Shown here: in pieces, positions 18,022 through 27,547 of the stretch | Numbering within the stretch: position 1 is the first letter of the stretch | Layout of the letters: each line of letters begins with the position of its first letter | DNA from: G963676095 sp963676095 | Lineage (GTDB): Bacteria; Bacteroidota; Bacteroidia; Bacteroidales; Prolixibacteraceae | NCBI GenBank assembly: GCA_963676095.1 | Contig: OY781040.1 | Location: 5,394,001-5,458,000 of the forward strand | Length of the DNA: 64,000 nucleotides | Direction of reading: 5' to 3' | Notes under the pieces: model-generated | What the model was told of the DNA's origin: nothing | Database searches by the model: none | The model's input: only the letters and a program-made list of their open reading frames with translations | Made by a program: the position numbers and the translations under genes

Positions 18022-20079
18022 CTAGTCCCCCCATCCGGGGTTCTGGTCCAGGGAAGGGAGCCTCCTGACCTCGTCGAGCGGGATGGGCATCAGCGTCAGT
18101 TTCTTGTCCACGATGCGTGCGCCGGTCCTCGACGTGTTCGGGGTGGTCCTGGTATAGAACGCATCCCTGGTACCGTCCACGTTCATGCCCTTGATGGTCA
18201 CGTTTTCCGTTTCCTTGTAGATCCCCCACCGCCGGACATCGTAGTAACGCCGGTTCTCGAACAGGAATTCCACCATACGCTCCTTTTCGATCAGTTCCTG
18301 AATGGTTTCAGTGTCCTCGTTCCCCGTTATCCCGGGCAGGCTGGCCCGGTGACGGACCAGGTTAAAGGCATTTTTAATTTCGTTCATATCCCTGGAAAAG
18401 ACCTCCTCCTGTCCGTCCACATCGATGGAATAGCTGCCGGTCAGGTTGTTGAGCGCCTCGGCATAGGAAAGCAGGACCTCGGCATAGCGGATAATCGGGA
18501 AAGCCTTGTCCATCCGGGTGCAGTTCGTCCCGCCCCAGGCATCCGAGGGATGGATGAATTTTTTGATCACATAGCCGGTGAGCGGGAAGTTGACCGGGTC
18601 GCTGACATGGCCCTTCCCGTTGGCGGAGCCGTAATAATAGGTAATGGTCTGGTTATAGTAACCCGATGACGTTGACGAGGTCATGGGCCAGTAACATTCG
18701 CAGAAGCCCACGCAGGCATAAAAGCGCATCTCCCGGTTGACATACATGTTGCTGACCCCGGCATTCAGCCGATATCCCGAGAAGGAGTTTACGGCAGAGG
18801 AGGACCCGGTCTCCGTATAAGGATAAGCCGCGCTGGAATTGTCAATGGAGCGTCCGTCGGCCATGGCATAAGCGTCGACCACCTTCTGGGTGACGCACAT
18901 GCCGTTCCACCCGTCCACGCTCTCGGGAAACGACTCCTGTGTTTCCGCTTTAACCTCGCTGCTTGTCCTGGCCCAGACAAATTCAGGGTTGGTGGCCAGT
19001 ACAGATTCCCCGTTGAACATTTCGGCGTAAGACCTGTAATGGTCGATACCGGCAGCCCCGTCGGGCCAGGTATTGTAATAATCAGGGTCGCCGGTCACCC
19101 CGTCGGGCAAAGCGGGCGTTTTCGAATCGGCTTCGACCGTATGCAGGGAATACTGACCGCTTCCGGAGACCTGCATGTCCATGACCCTTTTGGCGGCAGC
19201 GGCAGCCACGGCCCAGCGTTTTTCATCATAGGCCTGCGAAACGTAATACGCGCCGTCGGAAGAACGGGTCCAGTCCCCGAAAGTGGTATGGGCGGCTTCC
19301 CCGCCATTGTAAAGGGGACTGGCCTGTATCAGGCGCAACCGTGCGATCAGCCCGTAAGCGGCGCCTTTGGTCGGTCGTCCGAATTCCATCAGGGAAACCG
19401 TTGAACTTAAATAAACGGCAGCGGAGTCCAGCTCGGAGCAAACATAGTCCACGGCCTCGTCGTAGGTGCCCCGTTCCCGGTCGTAATAGGCGAGGTCCTC
19501 GTTCGAGGCCACGACCTCGTCGCCCAGCAGGATGGGGGGGCCGTAATCCACGATCAGGTTGTAATAGGCATAAGCCCTGATAAACCGGGTATTCCCCAGG
19601 ATGGAAAACCGCTCTTTGGTGGTCATATCAGTTGCCTCGTCAATGCGGTTGATGATGATGTTGCATTTACGGATAATCTTGTACAAGTTTCCCCAGGTTT
19701 CCAGTTCATGCATATTACCGGCCGTAATTTCGCCCAGCACGTACCGGATCCCGTTATAGCCGGAAGAAGTCAGGAAGCCGGTGAACGCTTCGTCCGTGGC
19801 GGTAGGGCCGGGGGTATAATTATAATCGAGGATATTCCCCTCGTCGGGGAACATGGCGGCTGCGGCCCATAGGTAGGCTTCGATGTACCTTGTTTTTGCA
19901 AAGACGGTATCCAGCTTCAGCTCGTCGCTGAAATAGTCGTCGATGCCGAGGTAATCGCTGCAGGAAGAAAAGACAAGGGCCAGCAGGGCGCCAATGATGA
20001 GCCGGGAACAGCGGAAAGGCCTTGTTCCCGGACCGGAAAGCGACCCCGCCTTCCTGATATCTGTTGTATTTGTTTTCAT
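18022..20079 (-). CDS. SusD/RagB family lipoprotein (second set)
   Basis: About 685 residues from the ATG at 20079; a longer frame to 20184 reads leader sequence. Lipobox LVFSSC (Cys40) follows an unusually long positively charged n-region. SusD hallmarks include FSILGNTRFIRAYAYYNLIV, GRPTKGAAYGLIARLRLIQA and a C-terminal LIEKERMVEFLFENRRYYDV. It partners the susC immediately upstream. Base composition is distinctly GC-rich compared with the island to its right. Confidence 0.95.
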   Translation of the reverse strand: MKTNTTDIRKAGSLSGPGTRPFRCSRLIIGALLALVFSSCSDYLGIDDYFSDELKLDTVFAKTRYIEAYLWAAAAMFPDEGNILDYNYTPGPTATDEAFTGFLTSSGYNGIRYVLGEITAGNMHELETWGNLYKIIRKCNIIINRIDEATDMTTKERFSILGNTRFIRAYAYYNLIVDYGPPILLGDEVVASNEDLAYYDRERGTYDEAVDYVCSELDSAAVYLSSTVSLMEFGRPTKGAAYGLIARLRLIQASPLYNGGEAAHTTFGDWTRSSDGAYYVSQAYDEKRWAVAAAAAKRVMDMQVSGSGQYSLHTVEADSKTPALPDGVTGDPDYYNTWPDGAAGIDHYRSYAEMFNGESVLATNPEFVWARTSSEVKAETQESFPESVDGWNGMCVTQKVVDAYAMADGRSIDNSSAAYPYTETGSSSAVNSFSGYRLNAGVSNMYVNREMRFYACVGFCECYWPMTSSTSSGYYNQTITYYYGSANGKGHVSDPVNFPLTGYVIKKFIHPSDAWGGTNCTRMDKAFPIIRYAEVLLSYAEALNNLTGSYSIDVDGQEEVFSRDMNEIKNAFNLVRHRASLPGITGNEDTETIQELIEKERMVEFLFENRRYYDVRRWGIYKETENVTIKGMNVDGTRDAFYTRTTPNTSRTGARIVDKKLTLMPIPLDEVRRLPSLDQNPGWGD

Positions 20080-20160
20080 TGTATAAATTTTTAGAGGTAT
20101 TTTTTTCGTTCTTTTAATAACCTGACAATTTTTAATTTGTATTCGCCTCTGGCCGGCGGG

Positions 20161-20210
20161 GCCCTTCCTTTTGCAGTCGACCAAAAGGAAGAAAAAGTCT
20201 TGTCAAAGTC
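20161..20210 (-). repeat. P2 hairpin variant with compensatory change
   Basis: On the minus strand TTTGACAAGACTTTTT is followed by CTTCCTTTTG..CAAAAGGAAG. The standard P2 copies read TTTTGACAAGATTTTTG then CTTCCTTTTC..GAAAAGGAAG. The last stem pair has changed from C-G to G-C, so the stem is conserved. The rest of the 20080-20362 gap holds a small CACC-GGAA-GGTG hairpin just after the susC stop and no gene. Confidence 0.6.
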
Positions 20211-20362
20211 ATCCTTCCTCCCGCCTCACGGTTTTTTCTTTCTGGCGCACCTCCTTGAATACCCGCAAAAAACCGTTCCCGCCATCACCGGCCCGGACTA
20301 CTTTGACCGGCCATCCCTGCTTTTCACCTTCCGGTGAATCGGGGACCTGACTTGCGCATACC

Positions 20363-23300
20363 TTACAGATGGATATACAATTGCAGGGTATAAGTGGCCG
20401 GTATGGGGTAGACCTCTCCGTTCTGGTAGGCCTGCTCCGGATCGAATAAATCTTCCTTATCCCATACGCACAGATTGTTCCCCACCAGTTGCAGGTCAAT
20501 TGAAGCGATATGGACTTTTCGCAGCACAGAGGCTTTCAGGTTGTAATTGACCGTTACTTCCTGAAGGCGCAGATAACGGGAGTCCCCTTTCCAGAAGTCC
20601 GATAACTGGTAGTTGTTGGTGTTGTAGCCGTACGACAACCGGGGAAAGCGGGCATTTGGATTTTCAGCCAGTTTGGGGTCAATGCCGTGTTCGGCTGCAT
20701 ATTCTTTCGGGATCCACCGGTTTGCCGGATCGTTGGCAATTGTCAGTACATTTCCGTAAACGCCGTTGTAAAAAGGCACATACCCTTCTCCGTTGCCGTT
20801 ATAACCCACATGGAAGTAATCGGTTTTTCCGGTTCCTTTAAATAAGATCCCGACAGAGATATTTTTATACTGGAATTCTCCTCCGAAGCCGTACATGAGC
20901 AATGGATAGGTACTGTAGGTCAGAGGGGTCCTGTCGTCCGAATCGATGGTGCCGTCCCCGTTTACATCCCGGTACTTAATATCCCCGGGCATCAGCGTAG
21001 CCCCGAACTGCGAGGGGCTGTTATCCACATCGTCCTGGTCCCTGAAAAGGCCGAGGGCATGATAACCGCGGATGTTTCCGTACGGATAGCCTGATGCTTC
21101 CTGGTAGGGATAGGCCGGGTTGGCCTCCTCCCAGTTCTTCACATCATTTTTGGAGAAAGTGAAGTTCCCCCTGACCGTAAAGCTCATCTCCTTATTAATG
21201 CTATAAGTGTAACTGGCGTTTCCGTCAGCCCCGTAGCTGATCATTTTACCCACATTCCCGTAAGGCAGTGACACCAGGCCGGCGTAATCGGGAACCTGTA
21301 CCCGTTGCATGAAAATGCCGTCACGCTTATCCCTGAAAAAATCCACCACAAATTTTATTTTGTCGTTAAAAAGATGTCCTTCAATTCCAAGATCGGCCTT
21401 AATGGCTTTTTCCCATTCCAGGTTATCAGCGCCGACGGTCGATTCGGTAACCCCTTCCACACCGTTTGATCCCCATGGACTGACAGTCGATGAGCTGACC
21501 AGCGTGAGGTAAGGAAAGCGCCTGGAACTGATCTGGTCATTTCCGACTGTGCCATAAGAAGCCCTGAACTTTAAAAAGCCGAGCCAGGGCATGTTGTTTT
21601 TAACATACTCATATCCCGTTGGTACCCATCCCACGGCAATGGAAGGGAAAAATCCGAACTGGTGCCCCGGCTGAAAGTTCTCCGATCCGGTGTACCCGAA
21701 GTTGAAATTAACCAGGTAGGTGTCTTTGTACCCGTAGGTGAGCCTGCTGGATAAGCCCTCATAACGAATAGGTATGGCACTCAGGTTATCCGTTCCGTCG
21801 CTTGCTTTTTTCTCATCGCTCATGTAATAATAGACCAGCCCGGTGACATTATGTGCTCCCCCGAATGTCCGGTCATAATTGACGGTACTTTCCAAATGGT
21901 ATTTCCGGTACTGGTTCGTACCTTTGCTGTATGAAACCGTTCCTTGCTGTACCCGTTCAATGGTCACCAGATCGCCGTTTTTATCACGGCCAACGGCCTG
22001 GTAGAGTGCGGGCTGTATGGTCCTGCTCTCCGAAAAGTAACTGTTCAGGTTATAAGCTCCCTGGATACGGAATTTCAGGCCCTTCACCAGTTTTGAAAAA
22101 TCCTGTTTCAGCTCCAGGGTATATTCGCCGTCATACTCCTGGTCGGTGCGCCGCCCCATATTGTTAATCATCACCACGGGCGACATGGTGGCTACCGAAC
22201 TGCTGGAAGCTGGGAGCTGTCCGTTGGAGTATTTTATCGGGAGCAGCAGCGGGTTCAGTTTAGCCTGTGCCTGCCAGATATAGTCTGTACTGGCTACTCC
22301 GGGATTGTTCTGAACGGAGAGATACCCGTTTGATCCGAAGTACAGGTTTGTGGAGGGCGACAGCTCCAGATCAATGTTGGCACGGTATGAATAGGTGCTG
22401 TAGCCCACATTATTGGCATAAGGGCTGCTTTTATCGTATTGGTACGCTGCCGTTTCCCGGCTGCCGCCCAGACTGAGAAAATACCGGGTAGCCCTTGCCC
22501 CGCCCCGGGCACTGACATAATAGCTTTGCTTAAAGGAGTTGTTCTTTAATACTTCGTCCTGCCACGAAACATCCGGGTAAAGATCCGGGTCGAGATGGTT
22601 TTTGATAATATCCATTTCAACATCTGAATAAATGGCTGATTCTCCTCTTACTTCCCGGGCTTCGTTCGCAAGACTGGCATAATCGTAAGCCCGCAGATAA
22701 TGGGGAATATGCTTCAGGTGCGATAAGGTGAAGTTGGCCCGTCCGGTAATCTTCAGCTTACCGGCTTCGCCCCTTTTGGTAGTGATCAGCACTACCCCGT
22801 TGGCTCCGCGGACCCCGTAAACGGCTGTTGCCGAAGCATCTTTCAAAATGGAGAAGCTCTCAATATCAGCCGCGTCGATCGAGTTAATGTTTCCTTCCAG
22901 CCCGTCGATCAAAACCAGCGCGCTTGAGTTGGCCCCGAAGGTGCCGATGCCGCGGATCCAGAACTCCGAAAGGTTTTTTCCCGGTTCACCGCTGGTCTGC
23001 ATGGAGATCACCCCGGCAACACGTCCTCCCAGCAGGTTCGCAACCGAGGCGGCCGGCTGCTGCAGGTCTTTAACTTCAATCGTGGAAACAGCCGCCACAT
23101 TGGATATTTTCCGCTGGCTTCCCATTCCGACCACCACCACCTCGTCCAGTTTCTCTTTGGACTGGGCCATTTTAATTTTCAGGTTCTGCTTTTGTTCCGT
23201 GACCAGGGATTCCACCTTCTCGTAGCCGACAAAGGAGAAGACAATCATATCGCCGCGGGATGCTTTAATGCTGAACTTCCCGTTATTGTCTGAGATTGTT

Positions 23301-23470
23301 CCGATGCTGATTTCATCCCGGATGTAAATGGTCACACCCGGCATCGGTGCACTCGTTTCGTCGTACACGGTCCCTTTGATGGTGAACTTGTTATTCTTCT
23401 CCTGCGCCGAAAGGGCCAGGCACAAGGAAAGGAACAACCCTAACAAACCTGTTATTTTTATGTGTTTCAT
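20363..23470 (-). CDS. SusC/RagA TonB-linked outer membrane transporter without STN domain
   Basis: The 1035-residue protein has a signal peptide ending near LALSAQE (about residue 23). A carboxypeptidase-regulatory-like domain (about 28-110, APMPGVTIYIRDE) precedes a plug domain (about 115-235, ATAVYGVRGANGVVLITTKRGE) and the barrel to the C-terminus. There is no STN domain, so control by an ECF/FecR pair is not expected, unlike the 6.4-9.9 kb paralogue. It follows the IPT/NHL lipoprotein gene and precedes susD. Confidence 0.95.
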   Translation of the reverse strand: MKHIKITGLLGLFLSLCLALSAQEKNNKFTIKGTVYDETSAPMPGVTIYIRDEISIGTISDNNGKFSIKASRGDMIVFSFVGYEKVESLVTEQKQNLKIKMAQSKEKLDEVVVVGMGSQRKISNVAAVSTIEVKDLQQPAASVANLLGGRVAGVISMQTSGEPGKNLSEFWIRGIGTFGANSSALVLIDGLEGNINSIDAADIESFSILKDASATAVYGVRGANGVVLITTKRGEAGKLKITGRANFTLSHLKHIPHYLRAYDYASLANEAREVRGESAIYSDVEMDIIKNHLDPDLYPDVSWQDEVLKNNSFKQSYYVSARGGARATRYFLSLGGSRETAAYQYDKSSPYANNVGYSTYSYRANIDLELSPSTNLYFGSNGYLSVQNNPGVASTDYIWQAQAKLNPLLLPIKYSNGQLPASSSSVATMSPVVMINNMGRRTDQEYDGEYTLELKQDFSKLVKGLKFRIQGAYNLNSYFSESRTIQPALYQAVGRDKNGDLVTIERVQQGTVSYSKGTNQYRKYHLESTVNYDRTFGGAHNVTGLVYYYMSDEKKASDGTDNLSAIPIRYEGLSSRLTYGYKDTYLVNFNFGYTGSENFQPGHQFGFFPSIAVGWVPTGYEYVKNNMPWLGFLKFRASYGTVGNDQISSRRFPYLTLVSSSTVSPWGSNGVEGVTESTVGADNLEWEKAIKADLGIEGHLFNDKIKFVVDFFRDKRDGIFMQRVQVPDYAGLVSLPYGNVGKMISYGADGNASYTYSINKEMSFTVRGNFTFSKNDVKNWEEANPAYPYQEASGYPYGNIRGYHALGLFRDQDDVDNSPSQFGATLMPGDIKYRDVNGDGTIDSDDRTPLTYSTYPLLMYGFGGEFQYKNISVGILFKGTGKTDYFHVGYNGNGEGYVPFYNGVYGNVLTIANDPANRWIPKEYAAEHGIDPKLAENPNARFPRLSYGYNTNNYQLSDFWKGDSRYLRLQEVTVNYNLKASVLRKVHIASIDLQLVGNNLCVWDKEDLFDPEQAYQNGEVYPIPATYTLQLYIHL

Positions 23471-23537
23471 GTGTTTGATTTTCTTGTTTTATTTTATGCG
23501 TATCCGTCTTTTTATCCCGAATAAAATGGGGATGGAC

Positions 23538-23593
23538 TGGCCTCGTCCGGTGAGCCGAAAAACAAGTGAAGAGGGCGTTAAAAAATCTTTTCA
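23538..23593. repeat. Second copy of the shared operon leader element
   Basis: This is nearly identical to 17788-17843. The copy starts 68 bp before the susC start (minus strand) and ends on the stop codon of the upstream IPT/NHL gene. The right arm of the large hairpin is absent here. Confidence 0.75.
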
Positions 23594-24910
23594 GTTAATG
23601 GAAAGCTTCCTTACGCGGCTGTTCCCGTAATCGGCCACATAGACCGAACCGTCGGAACTGATGCCGATGCCCCGCGGTTGATTGAAAAGGGCCTCGTCCT
23701 TCGTCCCGTCTTTCCATCCTGCCGTGCCGGGCATTCCCAGCACCGTCTCCACCATGTCATCCGGGGTAATCCGTCGTATGCAGTGATTATTACAGTCCGC
23801 TATGTAGATGTTACCGTCATCATCGCAGTAGATCTGGCAAGGATTGTTGAATTCAGCCACATCCAGCGGACCGTCGCGGTGTCCGCCGCTTGTGGCCCCG
23901 GCTATCTTCTGAAAGGTATTTTCCGGATCGGTTACATCAATGGTATAAATGCAGTTTGCATAGACTCCCGACGCGAAAGAGATATAAAGGATATTTGGAT
24001 GAAGCGGGCTGAAAGTCAGTCCGAAACTGTTTCCCTCTCCCGTTGTAAAAATTACTTCCACTTCATAGGTGTTGGGGTTCATTCTGACGATTTGTCCGTA
24101 GTAATAGCGGGTATAAACAGATCCGTCGTCCGGATTCACCACCATACAGTGTTTCCACCCGTTATCGGGAAGATTTTGCCCTGTCTTTGGCCAGACCATT
24201 TCCCTGAACCGCGGTGCCCACATCTCATTCGGATCGAGGGTGTAAAAGGAACCGATTGTTGTTTCCGTAGGGACAGTGATCATTCCCGTTTCCGGATCAG
24301 CACAGGGTACATTGCCTGTCCCTTTCTGAAGGGTAATTAATTCGTTGTCTTCCTCGTCAATTCGTGCCATTTCCTGTTGTGTCTCATCCTCATTCCTGCA
24401 CATGACAAAGATGTTGTTTTCCTTGTCCACGCATAAATAGCGGGGTTGCAGGATGGAACTGCTCAGATCCCCGTCCTGGTAGTCCGTGCTGTTGCCGTTT
24501 CCGGCGATGGTGGTTACCGTTACCGACTCCTGGTAGAAAAAGGGCTGGTCGTAGCTCACGGAGTCTTCGCCAATGACGACCGACAGCACGCAGGTATCGC
24601 CCGGCAGGCGGGGTGCCTGCACGTAGATTTTATCTCCGCCGGCGCCGATCACCGCAGCGCCGGCGGTATTGAAATAAACGCTGATGGCTTGGGGATCGGT
24701 GCCGAAATTGGTGCCGGTCAGGATGACCTGTTCCTGGTACTTCCCGGAATCGGGGTAAAAGGCGTTGAGCACGACCGGTTGGTCCGGATCGAAAGGGGTG
24801 CCGCCCCCTTCACTGCTGTCGCTGCACGACCACCACAGCCCTGCCAGGGCCATGCACAGCAGGGGCCGGCGTTTGTCCGCCAGCCAGTAAAACAATCGCT
24901 TTTTTTTCAT
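23591..24910 (-). CDS. IPT/TIG plus NHL-repeat lipoprotein
   Basis: The 439-residue protein has lipobox LWWSC (Cys near residue 29). An IPT/TIG Ig-like domain (about 45-128, YPDSGKYQEQVILTGTNFGT) precedes NHL/beta-propeller repeats to the end, with FNNPCQIYCDDDGNIYIADC and FNQPRGIGISSDGSVYVADY clearest. It is first in the operon. Such IPT/NHL lipoproteins are frequently encoded beside SusCD genes and are inferred to be surface substrate-binding accessories; no catalytic residues are evident. Confidence 0.85.
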   Translation of the reverse strand: MKKKRLFYWLADKRRPLLCMALAGLWWSCSDSSEGGGTPFDPDQPVVLNAFYPDSGKYQEQVILTGTNFGTDPQAISVYFNTAGAAVIGAGGDKIYVQAPRLPGDTCVLSVVIGEDSVSYDQPFFYQESVTVTTIAGNGNSTDYQDGDLSSSILQPRYLCVDKENNIFVMCRNEDETQQEMARIDEEDNELITLQKGTGNVPCADPETGMITVPTETTIGSFYTLDPNEMWAPRFREMVWPKTGQNLPDNGWKHCMVVNPDDGSVYTRYYYGQIVRMNPNTYEVEVIFTTGEGNSFGLTFSPLHPNILYISFASGVYANCIYTIDVTDPENTFQKIAGATSGGHRDGPLDVAEFNNPCQIYCDDDGNIYIADCNNHCIRRITPDDMVETVLGMPGTAGWKDGTKDEALFNQPRGIGISSDGSVYVADYGNSRVRKLSIN

Positions 24911-25287
24911 AATTCAGTTAGTTTGTCGGGTTAAAATCGAATCGTTCCGCAGTTGCGGATCGTCTTCATTATTAATTACTCATTACTCATTACTCATTGT
25001 AAAAAGGGCATAAGGGTGCCATGAAGCCGGATTTTTGGTTCCTGCTTTTAAGATTTTAGGGGTGAATGTTTTGTTTAGGTGATAGCCATCAAAAAGGAGG
25101 GCTGTTCTCCTGTAAAAAAATGTATTTGATAGTGATCATTATTTCTTTTATTCTTATAATTGTGATTTTGTCAGGGTGCTTGAAAGGTTACGTTTAGCAA
25201 GGACAAGTTTAGTGCATTATATTTGGGACTTATTTAATTATGTGGTAGTTTTACCTAACGAAAAAGTTGTTTTAAATAACTATTGAT
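24911..25287. other. Intergenic region between divergent uptake operon and XRE gene
   Basis: There is no gene. It contains three direct ATTACTC(A)T repeats near 24973-25000 and a sharp fall in GC content towards the right. It probably holds promoters for both directions; no convincing single promoter could be fixed by eye. Confidence 0.5.
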
Positions 25288-25680
25288 ATGAACGATAACG
25301 AAGAAAATGATCACTTTACCATACTGGAAAACAAAAGTATCGGACGTAATTTAGCCCTATTCCGGAAGCTACGTGACAAGAAAGCATTTGAAGTCGCTGA
25401 ACATATCGGGATTAGTGAAGCTGCTTATACGAAATATGAACGAGGCGAAAGTAAGATTACCGTCGACTTAATTCAGAAGGTCGCTGAATTCCTTAAAGTT
25501 GATCCACTGCAGATCGTTACGACCTCTCCAGGGAACTTCTTAGAAAATATTCAAAATTCATCAGTAACAGTAGATTTCAAGCAATTCCATAGCACTTATC
25601 AAACTGTTAATGAGCAACAGACTCAACTCATGTTAAAGTTGATGGAAAGGGTGATTGAGTTGTTGGATAAGAATAAGTAG
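25288..25680 (+). CDS. XRE-family helix-turn-helix regulator
   Basis: The 130-residue protein has an HTH_3 domain at about residues 20-75 (LRDKKAFEVAEHIGISEAAY, TKYERGESKITVDLIQKVAEF). A helical tail with a heptad-like pattern (about 95-130) probably mediates dimerisation. It stands at the head of the defence operon about 180 bp upstream of hsdS and may control it. The AT-rich composition matches the following genes. Confidence 0.88.
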   Translation: MNDNEENDHFTILENKSIGRNLALFRKLRDKKAFEVAEHIGISEAAYTKYERGESKITVDLIQKVAEFLKVDPLQIVTTSPGNFLENIQNSSVTVDFKQFHSTYQTVNEQQTQLMLKLMERVIELLDKNK

Positions 25681-25864
25681 CATTATAGAGAGTTGAAATA
25701 GTTGACAGAGAATGTTGATCAGTTGTTGGGATGGTGGAAGATCATAGAATAGCCAAGTGGTTTGCTATATAACTGCTTCTTGTGAGATACAACATTTAGA
25801 TAAAATTTCCATTGGTTAGGAGAGTGAATTCGTGTACTTTTAGCGCCATTTCTAAGAATGACAG

Positions 25865-27547
25865 ATGGAGCAGAAAAAATCAATAGGTACTTTGCCCGAG
25901 GGGTGGATTTGGACGACAATAGGTGAAATTGGAATAGTTACGAGTGGAGGTACTCCCGATCGAGGAAACTATAACTATTTCAAAGGGAATATCCCTTGGG
26001 TTAAATCTGGAGAGCTTAATCAAGGAATAATTTATAAAACCGAAGAGAAAATATCGGAGGACGGATTAATTAATTCAAGTGCCAAATTACTTCCCCCAAT
26101 GGCACTATTAATAGCTCTTTATGGCGCCACTGTTGGTAAATTAGCAATACTAGGAATACCTGCGGCAACCAACCAGGCAGTTGCAGGTATTGTTTCGCCA
26201 GTCATTGACACTCGTTTCTTACTTTATTTTTTCACAAAAAATAGGGAGAATCTTCTCTCAAAAAGAAAAGGTGGAGCTCAGCCAAACATTAGCCAAAAAG
26301 TAATAAAAGAATTTCCAATACCACTTCCTCCCCTTGAAGAACAACACCGTATTGTTTCACGAATTGAAGAACTTTTTAGCGAACTCGACCATGCCGAAGA
26401 TGAGTTGAAAAAAGCACAAAAACGATTGGAAATTTACAAACAGGCGTTGCTGAAAAGTGCGTTTGAAGGGAAACTGACGGAGAAGTGGAGAAAGGAAAAT
26501 TCGGGATATGATGCCATTGATCAGCTCAAAAAAATAAAAAGTGAAAGAAACTTCTCATCATTGGCATTAAACAATAAATTAAGTACAAGAATTTCATTTA
26601 AGCGAAGTCCAATAATCAATACTTGGGCTTCTGCTACATTGGAAAATTTGATTGGCATTTATGCAAGAATCGGATGGCGAGGACTAACCAAAGATGAATA
26701 CACGGAAAATGGACCTTTATTCCTTTCGGTTTACTCCCTGAATTATGGAAAGACGGTTGTATTTCATCAAGCAAATCATGTATCAATTGAACGTTATGAC
26801 GAAAGTCCAGAGATCAAACTTCAATTGAATGATATTTTACTTTGTAAAGACGGAGCTGGAATTGGAAAAGTTGGGATTGTAAAACATTTACCGGATAAAG
26901 CAACGGTAAACTCTTCGCTATTAGTTATACGGTCATTCGAGGCATTTATCCCTGATTTTTTATACTACCTTTTTTTAGGGCCTTCTATGCAAAAAATAGT
27001 TGCCGAAAAAATTTCAGGTAGCGCAATTCCACATCTCTTTCAAAAAGATATAAAGCAATTCTCATTACAAGTTCCGCCGATAGAAGAACAACAACAAATT
27101 GTTCAAGAGCTGGAGTCACATTTTGCGTTAATCAATGAACTGGAATCTGCAATAGAGAAAGGATTATTTAAAACAAAGGTATTTCGACAGACAATTTTGA
27201 AAAAAGCGTTTGATGGATGCTTGCAGCCTCAATTCCCACACGAAGAGCCCGCTACGGAGTTACTTCAAACAATTCAGATTGAAAAAGAAAAGTACCTTTT
27301 AGAACAAAAAGCAGTAGAAAAACAAAAACCAAGAAAAATAAAACCTATGGAAACAAATAAATCAATATTAGAGGTTCTGCAAGACATAGACGGGCCAATT
27401 TCTGCGAAAGATTTATGGTTAAACACCAAGCATAAAGATAATATTGAAGATTTCTACAGAGAATTGAAGGAGATATTTAATGTAATCAAAGAATCAAAAA
27501 ATTTAATTTCTTCAGAATCATTTATTTCTCTAAAAAATGAAAATTGA
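25865..27547 (+). CDS. hsdS: Type I restriction-modification specificity subunit HsdS
   Basis: The 560-residue protein has two target-recognition domains (about 1-150 and 245-415). Each is followed by the conserved spacer entry PPLEEQHRIV / PPIEEQQQIV and a long helical spacer, the standard HsdS layout. A C-terminal extension (about 490-560) resembles a small winged-helix. HsdS selects the bipartite DNA target for the methylase. Its stop overlaps ptuA by 11 bp. The usual partner hsdM is four genes downstream and hsdR is not in the window. Confidence 0.93.
   Translation: MEQKKSIGTLPEGWIWTTIGEIGIVTSGGTPDRGNYNYFKGNIPWVKSGELNQGIIYKTEEKISEDGLINSSAKLLPPMALLIALYGATVGKLAILGIPAATNQAVAGIVSPVIDTRFLLYFFTKNRENLLSKRKGGAQPNISQKVIKEFPIPLPPLEEQHRIVSRIEELFSELDHAEDELKKAQKRLEIYKQALLKSAFEGKLTEKWRKENSGYDAIDQLKKIKSERNFSSLALNNKLSTRISFKRSPIINTWASATLENLIGIYARIGWRGLTKDEYTENGPLFLSVYSLNYGKTVVFHQANHVSIERYDESPEIKLQLNDILLCKDGAGIGKVGIVKHLPDKATVNSSLLVIRSFEAFIPDFLYYLFLGPSMQKIVAEKISGSAIPHLFQKDIKQFSLQVPPIEEQQQIVQELESHFALINELESAIEKGLFKTKVFRQTILKKAFDGCLQPQFPHEEPATELLQTIQIEKEKYLLEQKAVEKQKPRKIKPMETNKSILEVLQDIDGPISAKDLWLNTKHKDNIEDFYRELKEIFNVIKESKNLISSESFISLKNEN

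Noticed and set aside
17959..18669. Plus-strand frames opposite the second susD and opposite the DUF4361 gene (also 16682-17545)
   Set aside because: Long antisense frames are expected in this GC-rich operon, and neither translation resembles a protein family.
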